From contig JAWKUA010000001.1 in assembly GCA_041398785.1 (NCBI GenBank), positions 434,001 through 498,000 on the forward strand: a stretch of DNA of 64,000 nt. Direction: 5' to 3'. Below, piece by piece: positions 57,156 to 64,000 of this stretch. Source of the stretch: Planctomycetaceae bacterium. Lineage in GTDB: Bacteria > Planctomycetota > Planctomycetia > Planctomycetales > Planctomycetaceae. The translations under genes and the position numbers were made by a program. Each line of letters opens with the position of its first letter. Positions within the stretch are counted from its first letter, which is position 1. The notes below the pieces were generated by a model, which ran no database searches, was not told the DNA's origin, and saw nothing but the letters and a program-made list of their open reading frames with translations.

Positions 57156-58082
57156 ATGATGGAAGACGTTCGAGGCAATCCGTATCCCGCAGATTACCGC
57201 CCGCCGTATGGTGCTCCGGAATCGCACGGGCTGTACGACCCGGCCAGCGAAAGGGAAAACTGCGGCGTCGGTTTCGTCGCTCACATCAAGGGCGAACGGT
57301 CGCATTCAATTCTGGTCGACGCGGAACGCATCCTGCGGCACATGGATCACCGCGGCGCCTGTGGCTGTGAATCCAATACCGGCGACGGCGCAGGAATGCT
57401 GACAGCGCTGCCGCATGAGTTCCTGAAGCGAGTCGCAAGAGAAGACATCGGCGTCGACCTGCCCGCGCCGGGAAAGTTTGGCGCCGGTATTGTGTTTCTG
57501 CCGCAGGATGAGGCTCAGCGTGCCAACTGCCGGCAGACGGTTGAGCAGTTGATTGCCGAACAGGGTCAGAAGCTGCTGGGCTGGCGAACGCTGCCTGTCG
57601 ATTTCGACGGTGCCGACATCGGCCGGACCGCGCGGGCGTTTGCACCGCACATGGAGATGCTGTTTGTGGGCTCCGCGGAGGGGCTCGACCAGGAACAGCT
57701 CGAACGCCAGCTGTTCGTCATTCGAAAACGGGCCAGCCACCAGCTTCGCAGCCGTAATGATTCGCAGGCGCTGTCGTTTTACGTCTGCAGCCTGTCGACA
57801 AAGGTGATCATCTATAAGGGCATGCTGACATCATTGCAGGTCATTCCATCTTTTAAGGATCTGCAGGCGGAAGACTACACCAGTCATCTGGCGATGGTTC
57901 ACAGTCGTTTTGCGACAAACACGTTTCCGAGCTGGGACCGTGCTCAGCCGCTGCGGTTCAGCGTCTCACAACGGCGAAATCAATACCGTCAAGGGCAACA
58001 GCAACTGGATGTTCGCGCGGCAGGGCGTCATGAAAAGCGACTTGTGGGGCGACGACCTGCAAAAGCTGTTTCCGATTGTTGA
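57156..58082 (+). CDS. gltB: GltB fragment 1: glutamine amidotransferase N-part
   Basis: This fragment begins with a propeptide-like leader of about 35 residues and then the N-terminal nucleophile Cys in ENCGVGFVAHIKG. The class II amidotransferase core follows (HMDHRGACGCESNTGDGAGM; YTSHLAMVHSRFATNTFPSW). In-frame coding ends near 57,955, and the last ~45 codons are out-of-frame. Cys and the conserved Arg/Asn/Asp positions are intact, so glutamine hydrolysis would be possible if the frame is restored. Confidence 0.8.
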   Translation: MMEDVRGNPYPADYRPPYGAPESHGLYDPASERENCGVGFVAHIKGERSHSILVDAERILRHMDHRGACGCESNTGDGAGMLTALPHEFLKRVAREDIGVDLPAPGKFGAGIVFLPQDEAQRANCRQTVEQLIAEQGQKLLGWRTLPVDFDGADIGRTARAFAPHMEMLFVGSAEGLDQEQLERQLFVIRKRASHQLRSRNDSQALSFYVCSLSTKVIIYKGMLTSLQVIPSFKDLQAEDYTSHLAMVHSRFATNTFPSWDRAQPLRFSVSQRRNQYRQGQQQLDVRAAGRHEKRLVGRRPAKAVSDC

Positions 58083-59250
58083 ACCGCACACGTCCGATTC
58101 CGGCTGTTTCGACAACGCTCTGGAAATGCTGTACCACAGCGGTCGCACGCTGCAGGAAGTCGTCATGATGATGATTCCGGAGGCGTGGCAGAATCATGAA
58201 CACATGCCCGCCGACAAGCGCGCGTTCTACGAATACTACTCGGCGCTGCAGGAACCCTGGGACGGCCCGGCGTCGGTGTCGTTCACGGACGGTCACTACA
58301 TCGGAGCCACCCTGGACCGCAACGGTCTTCGCCCCAGTCGCTACTACGTCACAAAAGACGACCGCGTCGTGATGGCCAGCGAAGTGGGTGTCCTGGACAT
58401 CGAACCGGAAAACGTTCTGTACAAGGGACGGCTGCAGCCCGGACGCATGTTTCTGGTGGACTTTGAACAGGGCTGCATTATCGACGACGCCGAACTGAAG
58501 GCGGACGTTGCGTCCCGGCGGCCGTACGGCGAATGGCTGGATGAACAGCGGATTCTGTGGCGCGAACTGCCTGAAGGCGTCAAGCCGAAATACTTCGAAG
58601 GCCAGGAACTGCTGAACCGCATGCAGGCGTTCGGCTACACGACGGAAACTCTGCAGTTCATGCTGATCCCGCTGCTGCACGCGAAGAAGGACCCCATCGG
58701 TTCGATGGGCGACGACGCCGCGCTGGCCTGTCTGTCCGATCAGCCGCGAATGCTGTACGACTATTTTCGCCAGCTCTTTGCTCAGGTGACAAACCCCGCC
58801 ATCGATTCGATCCGGGAAGACGTCATCATGTCGCTGAGGCTTCATCGGTCCCGAAGGAAACCTGCTGGACACGACGGCGGAACAGTGCCACCGGCTGGCG
58901 CTGCCGCATCCGATTCTCAGCAATCAGCAGATGTCCAACCTGAAGGACATGGACTACCGCGGCTGGCGGTCGAAGGTCATCGACATCACGTATCCCAAGT
59001 CAGACGGGATTGTCGGCCTTCGAATGGCGCTGGAACGCATCTGCCGCGAAGCACGTCAGGCCATCAGGGACAAATTCGGCGTGATCATCCTGTCCGATCG
59101 TGCCATTGGTCCCGATCGCGTTCCCGTCAGTTCGCTGCTGGCTACCGGTGCGGTGCATCACCATCTGGTTCGTCACGAAGAACGGACTCAGATCGGCATT
59201 CTGGTGGAACTTCGGCGAGGCTCGCGAAGTCCACCATTTCTGCCCGCTGA
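57910..59250 (+). CDS. gltB: GltB fragment 2: end of amidotransferase and start of central domain
   Basis: True coding from about 57,955 (SHNGEINTVKGNSNWMFARQ) to about 58,840 (NPAIDSIREDVIMSL). It includes SDSGCFDNALEMLYHSGRTL and ATLDRNGLRPSRYYVT, both conserved in GltB. The first ~15 and last ~135 codons of the open frame are noise, and the next fragment continues the family sequence. Confidence 0.75.
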   Translation: MRQTRFRAGTVLSRCGSASHNGEINTVKGNSNWMFARQGVMKSDLWGDDLQKLFPIVEPHTSDSGCFDNALEMLYHSGRTLQEVVMMMIPEAWQNHEHMPADKRAFYEYYSALQEPWDGPASVSFTDGHYIGATLDRNGLRPSRYYVTKDDRVVMASEVGVLDIEPENVLYKGRLQPGRMFLVDFEQGCIIDDAELKADVASRRPYGEWLDEQRILWRELPEGVKPKYFEGQELLNRMQAFGYTTETLQFMLIPLLHAKKDPIGSMGDDAALACLSDQPRMLYDYFRQLFAQVTNPAIDSIREDVIMSLRLHRSRRKPAGHDGGTVPPAGAAASDSQQSADVQPEGHGLPRLAVEGHRHHVSQVRRDCRPSNGAGTHLPRSTSGHQGQIRRDHPVRSCHWSRSRSRQFAAGYRCGASPSGSSRRTDSDRHSGGTSARLAKSTISAR

Positions 59251-59911
59251 TCGGCTATGGCGCCGACGCCAAATCCCTACACGGCTCTACGCCGCGCCAG
59301 CGCGCGTCGACGGACGGCTGCCGGAAGAATTCACCGACAAGGAAATCGTCAAGACGTACCGCGAAGGTGTTGCCAACGGCATGCTGAAAGTCATGGCCAA
59401 GATGGGGATCAGCACTCTTCAAAGCTACAAGGGAGCTCAGATTTTCGAAGCAGTGGGGCTGGGTCAGGACGTCATCAATCTTTGCTTTGCCGGCACCGCC
59501 AGTCGCATCAAGGGTGTCAACTTTGACATTCTCGCGCAGGAAGCCCTGATGAGGCACCACGCCGGTTATCCGGAAACGCTGACAGCATCAGTCACGAACT
59601 TCCCAACAACGGTCAGTTTCACTGGCGGCGCCACGGTGAAAAACACGCCTGGAATCCTCACACCATCGGCCGCATTCAACAGGCCGCGAGGTCCGGTGAC
59701 CGGAAAGCGTACGATGATTTCAGCGAGCTGGGGTGAATCGCGAACGACGCGAGCCTGCCATTTGCGCGGACTGCTGAAGTTCAAGCAGGGGACGCCCGTC
59801 CCGCTTAACGAAGTTGAGCCCGCGAAGGAAATCGTCAGGCGGTTTTGTACGGGGGCGAGCTGGATCCATCGCCGCCGAAGCTCACGAGACTCTGGCGATC
59901 GCGATGAATAG
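58931..59911 (+). CDS. gltB: GltB fragment 3: central domain, itself interrupted
   Basis: This frame holds SNLKDMDYRGWRSKVIDITY, DGIVGLRMALERICREA and VSSLLATGAVHHHLVRH, then loses frame at about 59,205-59,300 (the GEAREVHHFCPLIGYGADA piece lies in another frame). It regains frame for MLKVMAKMGISTLQSYKGAQ and FEAVGLGQDVINLCFAG, and loses it again near 59,580, where the correct text (GQFHWRRHGEKHAWNPHTIG) is in a neighbouring frame. RGLLKFKQGTPVPLNEVEPA returns near 59,770. Confidence 0.7.
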   Translation: MSNLKDMDYRGWRSKVIDITYPKSDGIVGLRMALERICREARQAIRDKFGVIILSDRAIGPDRVPVSSLLATGAVHHHLVRHEERTQIGILVELRRGSRSPPFLPADRLWRRRQIPTRLYAAPARVDGRLPEEFTDKEIVKTYREGVANGMLKVMAKMGISTLQSYKGAQIFEAVGLGQDVINLCFAGTASRIKGVNFDILAQEALMRHHAGYPETLTASVTNFPTTVSFTGGATVKNTPGILTPSAAFNRPRGPVTGKRTMISASWGESRTTRACHLRGLLKFKQGTPVPLNEVEPAKEIVRRFCTGASWIHRRRSSRDSGDRDE

Positions 59912-60031
59912 GATCGGCGGCAAGAGCAACACCGGCGAAGGTGGCGAACAGTATTCGCGGTTCACTCCCGATGAAAACGGCGATTCCGGCGCCGCTCCCG
60001 CCATCAAGCAGGTCGCCAGCGGACGGTTCGA

Positions 60032-61732
60032 GTGACGTCGTGGTATCTGACGAACGCCGACGAGATTCAGATCAAGATTTCTCAGGGAGCGAAGCCCGGC
60101 GAAGGCGGTGAACTGCCGGGTCATAAAGTCGACGACACTATCGCCAACACCCGGCTGTCGACTCGCGGTGTGGGTCTGATCAGTCCACCGCCGCACCATG
60201 ACATTTATTCCATTGAAGACCTCGCGCAGTTGATCTTCGATCTGAAGAATGCCAACCGGTCCGCCCGGATCAGCGTGAAGCTGGTGTCGGAAGTCGGTGT
60301 CGGCACGATTGCGGCGGGCGTTGCCAAGGGCCATGCCGACAATATCTTGATCTCCGGCAGTGAGGGCGGGACGGGAGCGTCGCCGCTGACCAGCATCAAA
60401 CATGCCGGACTGCCGTGGGAACTGGGAATCGCGGAGACTCATCAAACGCTGGTCATGAACGATCTGCGCAGCCGTGTCCGGCTTCAGACTGACGGACAGC
60501 TGAAAACCGGCCGCGACGTTGTCATCGCCACGATGCTGGGAGCGGAAGAATACGGCTTCGCCACGGCTCCGCTGATTACCATCGGCTGCATCATGATGCG
60601 AAAGTGTCATCTCAACACCTGCCCCGTCGGGATCGCGACTCAGGATCCGGACCTGCGAAAGAAGTTCCGGGGCAAGCCGGAATATGTCGTCAACTACCTG
60701 TTTATGGTGGCGGAGGAAACCCGCGAGATCATGGCGGAACTCGGCTTTCGGACGATCAACGAAATGGTTGGCCGGTGCGACATGCTGGAAGCTGACCACG
60801 AAATCGCTCACTGGAAGGCAAAATCGCTGGATCTGACGCCGATTCTGACTCCGGCAAAGAAGCCGTATCCGGAGGCGAAAACGTGCTGCCAGATCGACCA
60901 GATCCACGGGCTGGAAGACGTCCGCGATATCGAACTGCTGGAAAAATGCCGGGCGGCAATTGTCCGGAAGCAGCGGATTCGCGTCGACACACACATCCAG
61001 AACATCGACCGCGCTTTTGGCACGATTCTCAGCAACGAAGTCAGCAGGGCGCATGGTCCGGAAGGTCTGCCCGATGACACGATTCACATTAAGGTGGACG
61101 GTTCGGCCGGACAGAGTGTCGGAGCGTGGCTGGCTCACGGCATCACGATCGAAGTCGAAGGAGACGCCAACGACTACGTTGGCAAGGGGCTGTCCGGCGG
61201 ACGACTGGTCGTCTACCCGCCTCACGCCTGCGACTTCGTGGCCGAACAGAACGTGATTGTGGGCAACGTCGCGCTGTACGGAGCGACCGGCGGCGAAGCC
61301 TTCTTCCGCGGCATCGCTGCGGAACGTTTCTGCGTGCGAAACTCGGGAGCCCACGCGGTCATCGAAGGTGTCGGCGACCACGGCTGCGAATACATGACCG
61401 GCGGCCGCGCTGTGATTCTCGGCCGGACCGGCAGGAACTTTGCTGCCGGGATGTCCGGAGGAATCGCCTATGTGTTCGATCCGGACGGCATGCTGGTACG
61501 AAACTGCAACGCGGAGATGGTCGAGCTGGAACCGGTTGTTGACATCGCTGACATTTCCGAACTGAAGGACCTGATCGAAAAGCACCAGCAATACACGGGT
61601 TCCGAAGTGGCTCGCAGAATTCTCAGCGAATGGGACACAACCCTGAGCCAATTCGTGAAGGTGATGCCTGTCGACTACAAACGTGCGCTCCGGGAACTGG
61701 CCGAAGAAGGAGCGGCGGCAACAACGGCGTGA
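60032..61732 (+). CDS. gltB: GltB fragment 4: FMN/3Fe-4S synthase domain and GXGXG domain
   Basis: This clean 566-residue stretch gives the synthase barrel (GHADNILISGSEGGTGASPL, a phosphate-binding loop) and the 3Fe-4S ligands in CIMMRKCHLNTCPVG (C-x5-C-x4-C). The GXGXG beta-helix (VSRAHGPEGLPDDTIHIKVD, LSGGRLVVYPP, GATGGEAFFRGIAAERFCVR) and the C-terminal VMPVDYKRAL are also present. Everything from residue 1 (VTSWYLTNADEIQIKISQGA) is family-typical. The upstream part is in another frame. Confidence 0.88.
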   Translation: MTSWYLTNADEIQIKISQGAKPGEGGELPGHKVDDTIANTRLSTRGVGLISPPPHHDIYSIEDLAQLIFDLKNANRSARISVKLVSEVGVGTIAAGVAKGHADNILISGSEGGTGASPLTSIKHAGLPWELGIAETHQTLVMNDLRSRVRLQTDGQLKTGRDVVIATMLGAEEYGFATAPLITIGCIMMRKCHLNTCPVGIATQDPDLRKKFRGKPEYVVNYLFMVAEETREIMAELGFRTINEMVGRCDMLEADHEIAHWKAKSLDLTPILTPAKKPYPEAKTCCQIDQIHGLEDVRDIELLEKCRAAIVRKQRIRVDTHIQNIDRAFGTILSNEVSRAHGPEGLPDDTIHIKVDGSAGQSVGAWLAHGITIEVEGDANDYVGKGLSGGRLVVYPPHACDFVAEQNVIVGNVALYGATGGEAFFRGIAAERFCVRNSGAHAVIEGVGDHGCEYMTGGRAVILGRTGRNFAAGMSGGIAYVFDPDGMLVRNCNAEMVELEPVVDIADISELKDLIEKHQQYTGSEVARRILSEWDTTLSQFVKVMPVDYKRALRELAEEGAAATTA

Positions 61733-61901
61733 CGGTTTCACTTCGCGCCTGCATGGCAAAACACTTGCCGGCACGATGCTGTCCCCGCGCCGCGGACTCC
61801 TGGTCGCGGGAGTCTTTCCGAAGCTGCCGACCGCACATTCCGGCTGCCAGGACGCAGGAACTGAGCACAACGACTGACTGAAGAATCGAAAGACCAGCCC
61901 C

Positions 61902-63401
61902 ATGGGAAAGCCAACCGGCTTCAAGGAAATTACTCGACAGGTTCCCACCGAACGTGACCCGCTGCTGCGCATCCTGGACTGGAATGAGTTCCATGAGCAC
62001 ATGAGTGTCGATGCACTGCAGGCTCAGGGAGCCCGCTGTATGGACTGTGGCGTTCCGTTTTGCCATACGGGCGATCTTATGGCGAACATGGCGGCCGGCT
62101 GCCCGGTCAATAACCTGATTCCCGAATGGAATGATCTGGTGTATCGCGGGCGCTGGAAAGATGCCCTGCACCGCCTGCACAAGACCAATAACTTTCCGGA
62201 GTTCACCGGCCGCGTCTGCCCGGCGCCGTGCGAAGGCTCCTGCTGCCTTGCCGTGATCGAACCGGCAGTCACGATCAAGAACATCGAATGCGCAATTGTT
62301 GATTATGGTTTCGAGCAGGGCTGGATCGTTCCGGAACCGCCCGCCGTGCGTACCAAAAAAAAGGTCGCTGTCGTCGGTTCGGGGCCGGCGGGTCTGGCAT
62401 GTGCCGCTCAGTTGAACAAGGCCGGCCACACCGTCACCGTTTACGAACGTGACGATCGGATCGGCGGACTGCTGATGTACGGCATTCCAAACATGAAGCT
62501 CGATAAACGCGAAGTCGTCGAACGCCGCGTCAGCCTGCTTAAGGAAGAAGGCATCACGTTCGTTCCGAACACAGAAATCGGCAGGGACATTCCGGCCGAC
62601 AGGCTGAAGTCGGAGTTCGATGCCGTGGTCCTCGCCACCGGAGCTACTCGCCCCAGAGACCTGCCGGTTCCCGGTCGAGACCTCAGCGGTATTCACTTTG
62701 CCATGGAATTCCTGCGGCCGAATACCCGCAGCCTGCTGGATTCCAATCACGAAGACGGCCACTACATCACGGCCAAAGACAAGCACGTTGTTGTCATCGG
62801 CGGGGGCGATACCGGAACCGATTGTCTGGGGACGTCCGTGCGTCATGGCTGCCGGAGCATTGTGAACTTCGAAATTGTCGAACGTCCGCCCATGGAACGC
62901 CCGTCCAACAATCCGTGGCCGCAGTGGCCTCGCGTATTTCGAGTCGACTATGGGCACGCCGAAGCGGCCGCAAAGTTCGGCGATGATCCGCGGGAGTTCT
63001 GTGCTCAAACGCTGGAATTCATCGATGACGGCAACGGCCATGTGAAAGCCGTGAAAGCCTGCGAAGTCGACTGGCAGCACATCACCGAAGGCGGCCCGCC
63101 CTTCGTTCCGATTCCGGGAACAGAAAAGGAATACCCGGCCGATCTGGTGCTGCTGGCGATGGGATTCCTGGGACCGGAAAACGGCCCCGCGCAGCAACTG
63201 GGGATTGATATTCGTGAAGGCCGCGGCGGCATGTCGTGGTTCAAGGCTGAACACGAAAAGTACGCCACAAACGTTGAGAATGTCTTTGTGGCGGGTGACT
63301 GCCGTCGAGGTCAGAGTCTGGTTGTCTGGGCCATCAACGAAGGCCGCGGCTGCGCGCGTGAAGTCGACCGCTATCTGATGGGCGGCACCGACCTGCCGTG
63401 A
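61902..63401 (+). CDS. gltD: Glutamate synthase small subunit GltD
   Basis: This 499-residue FAD/Fe-S subunit passes electrons from NAD(P)H to GltB. It starts MGKPTGFKEITRQVPTERDP. N-terminal 4Fe-4S ligands lie in CMDCGVPFC (46-54), with further Cys at about 67 and in CPAPCEGSCC (106-115). The FAD motif is VVGSGPAGLACAAQL (about 154-168), the NAD(P) motif is VVIGGGDTGTDCLG, and the C-terminal FAD contact is NVFVAGDCRRGQSLVVWAIN. Length and all motifs are normal, and no frameshift is seen. It follows gltB after about 170 bases with no visible terminator, consistent with one operon. Confidence 0.95.
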   Translation: MGKPTGFKEITRQVPTERDPLLRILDWNEFHEHMSVDALQAQGARCMDCGVPFCHTGDLMANMAAGCPVNNLIPEWNDLVYRGRWKDALHRLHKTNNFPEFTGRVCPAPCEGSCCLAVIEPAVTIKNIECAIVDYGFEQGWIVPEPPAVRTKKKVAVVGSGPAGLACAAQLNKAGHTVTVYERDDRIGGLLMYGIPNMKLDKREVVERRVSLLKEEGITFVPNTEIGRDIPADRLKSEFDAVVLATGATRPRDLPVPGRDLSGIHFAMEFLRPNTRSLLDSNHEDGHYITAKDKHVVVIGGGDTGTDCLGTSVRHGCRSIVNFEIVERPPMERPSNNPWPQWPRVFRVDYGHAEAAAKFGDDPREFCAQTLEFIDDGNGHVKAVKACEVDWQHITEGGPPFVPIPGTEKEYPADLVLLAMGFLGPENGPAQQLGIDIREGRGGMSWFKAEHEKYATNVENVFVAGDCRRGQSLVVWAINEGRGCAREVDRYLMGGTDLP

Positions 63402-63458
63402 ATCTCGCCCCGTGAGTGAAAATCCCGCCTATCGCTGTGCCGCATCGCGCGGCAGGAT

Positions 63459-64000
63459 TCAGTTCGTCTGCAACACGACAGTGACAGGGCCGGCGCCGAG
63501 GTTGACGAATGTGGGTTCCACCGGGTCGAGGTGTTCGGCTGCCGTCGGCGGTGTGTCTTCGGCAAGCACGGTTTCCACAAAGAATCGCAGCAGGTCGCGA
63601 ATCCGGTTGTCGTCGACCTCTTCGATCAGAGCCTCCGCTCGTTCGCGGGACCGTTCAACCAGGGTTTCCGCTTTGGAGAACACGCCGCAGTCCTCAAAGA
63701 CCCGACGAATGCGCTGCACGCGATCGAATTCCGGTTCGTCGTCAAATTCACCGGACAGGACATCCATCAGCGTGCGCCGCTGTGCCGTGTCCGCTTCCTT
63801 CAGGGCCAGTGCCAGCAGGACCGTCGGTCGCAGCGCAAGTGCGTCCTGACCGGCGAGCAGCTTGTTGTCGCTGTCCCCGCGCCCAGTCCTTCAGGTCATT
63901 CAACACGGAATCCAACACCGACATGGCGGCAGAAGGTCGAAACAAGACTGTCTTCCGCCAGTTCATGGTTCGCCAGCCGCAATCCGGCGTAAAGTGCTGA
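63459..64000 (-). pseudogene. Polyprenyl-synthetase-like protein, C-terminal part (cut by window edge, frameshifted)
   Basis: On the minus strand, the window edge begins in one frame (SALYAGLRLANHELAEDSLV, CRHVGVGF), shifts near 63,925 (VLNDLKDW), and shifts again near 63,885. It then continues as DSDNKLLAGQDALALRPTVL, LLALALKEADTAQRRTL and the open frame 63459-63767. The text resembles the C-terminal half of class I isoprenoid synthases (all-helical, ending in an LxxFVxxVL-type helix after an ERSRERAEALI helix), which make prenyl diphosphates. The catalytic Asp-rich motif 1 would lie outside the window, and motif 2 is not the canonical DDxxD. It is convergent with gltD. Confidence 0.55.

Larger units (their letters stand above)
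57156..61732 (+). pseudogene. gltB: Glutamate synthase large subunit GltB, interrupted by many frameshifts
   Basis: GltB converts 2-oxoglutarate and glutamine to two glutamates. All family parts are present in order but over three frames: the N-terminal amidotransferase (57.2-58.8 kb), central and FMN/Fe-S synthase domains (58.9-60.9 kb), and the C-terminal GXGXG beta-helix (61.0-61.6 kb). The start has GAGGAAAG just upstream; ATG 57159 has the better spacing. Frame changes are seen near 57.95, 58.84, 59.2, 59.27, 59.3, 59.58, 59.74, 59.86 and 60.03 kb. The last is one missing base in CGGTTCGAGTGACG, which otherwise would read RFGVTSWYL as in the family. Because gltD next door is intact, consensus error is likelier than loss of the enzyme. 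Confidence 0.82.

Noticed and set aside
59882..62002. 706-codon open frame on the minus strand opposite gltB
   Set aside because: It is antisense to well-recognised GltB sequence, has no domain, and is rich in His/Gln/Arg/Asp as expected for a shadow of GC-rich coding DNA.
61623..63254. 543-codon open frame opposite gltD
   Set aside because: Antisense to an intact gltD with all motifs; no ribosome site and no family resemblance.

Overview
This window reads as chromosomal DNA of a planctomycete. That is an inference from gene content: a Gly-rich EF-hand secreted protein, a type II secretion (T2SS)-like cluster with unusual subunits, a giant surface protein whose N-terminus carries a LEPR-type motif (LEERILLSA) followed by DUF4347, an M50 peptidase fused to a biotinyl-lipoyl domain, an S41 protease, and flagellar hook genes close to csrA. 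The DNA is GC-rich by eye. I saw no tRNA, rRNA, CRISPR array, transposase or phage module.

Layout. 1-2.9 kb: the end of an HlyD-like adaptor and a membrane M50-family peptidase, both on +. 2.9-4.2 kb: a Gly-rich EF-hand protein on -. 4.9-19.7 kb: a long + strand T2SS-like operon in the order secretin-N-repeat protein, GspE, GspF, GspG, GspH, GspI, GspJ, GspK, a PilM/GspL-like protein, and a PilO-Ig-PilP-like fusion. The 'GspD' has secretin N-domains but no recognisable pore domain. 19.8-25.2 kb (-): a two-TM hypothetical protein, an S41/PDZ protease, csrA and a sialidase-like protein. 25.6-29.6 kb (-): fliK-flgD-flgE. 29.7-30.4 kb: a noncoding patch of palindromic repeats. 30.4-34.5 kb (-): a PQQ-type beta-propeller protein and a PAS-GGDEF-HD c-di-GMP protein. 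34.6-47.7 kb (-): one giant multidomain adhesin-like gene broken into many frames. 47.9-52.1 kb (-): a LuxR-type regulator, a NitT/TauT-type ABC permease and ATPase, and a glycoside-hydrolase-like protein. 52.5-56.0 kb (+): tadA-tadB-tadC. 56.0 kb (-): a MazG-like protein. 57.2-63.4 kb (+): gltB-gltD. 63.5-64 kb (-): the end of a polyprenyl-synthetase-like gene.

How the genes work together. The T2SS-like operon supplies a cytoplasmic ATPase, an inner-membrane platform, a pseudopilus and an assembly platform that looks like PilM-N-O-P of type IV pili. The Tad genes are a second secretion/pilus ATPase and platform pair. Secreted or surface proteins (EF-hand, S41 protease, sialidase, PQQ propeller, glycoside hydrolase, giant adhesin) are possible clients. 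CsrA and the GGDEF/HD protein are plausible regulators of motile versus attached life next to hook genes and an adhesin. GltB/GltD make glutamate from glutamine and 2-oxoglutarate.

Quality caveat. Many genes from about 28 kb onward (fliK, the giant gene, the ABC ATPase, the glycoside hydrolase, gltB, the polyprenyl synthetase) change reading frame while family-typical protein sequence continues in the next frame. Two of these changes can be pinned to single missing bases by comparing internal repeat copies. Consensus indel errors are the simplest explanation, though real decay cannot be excluded. The T2SS, Tad, gltD, S41 and PQQ genes are intact.
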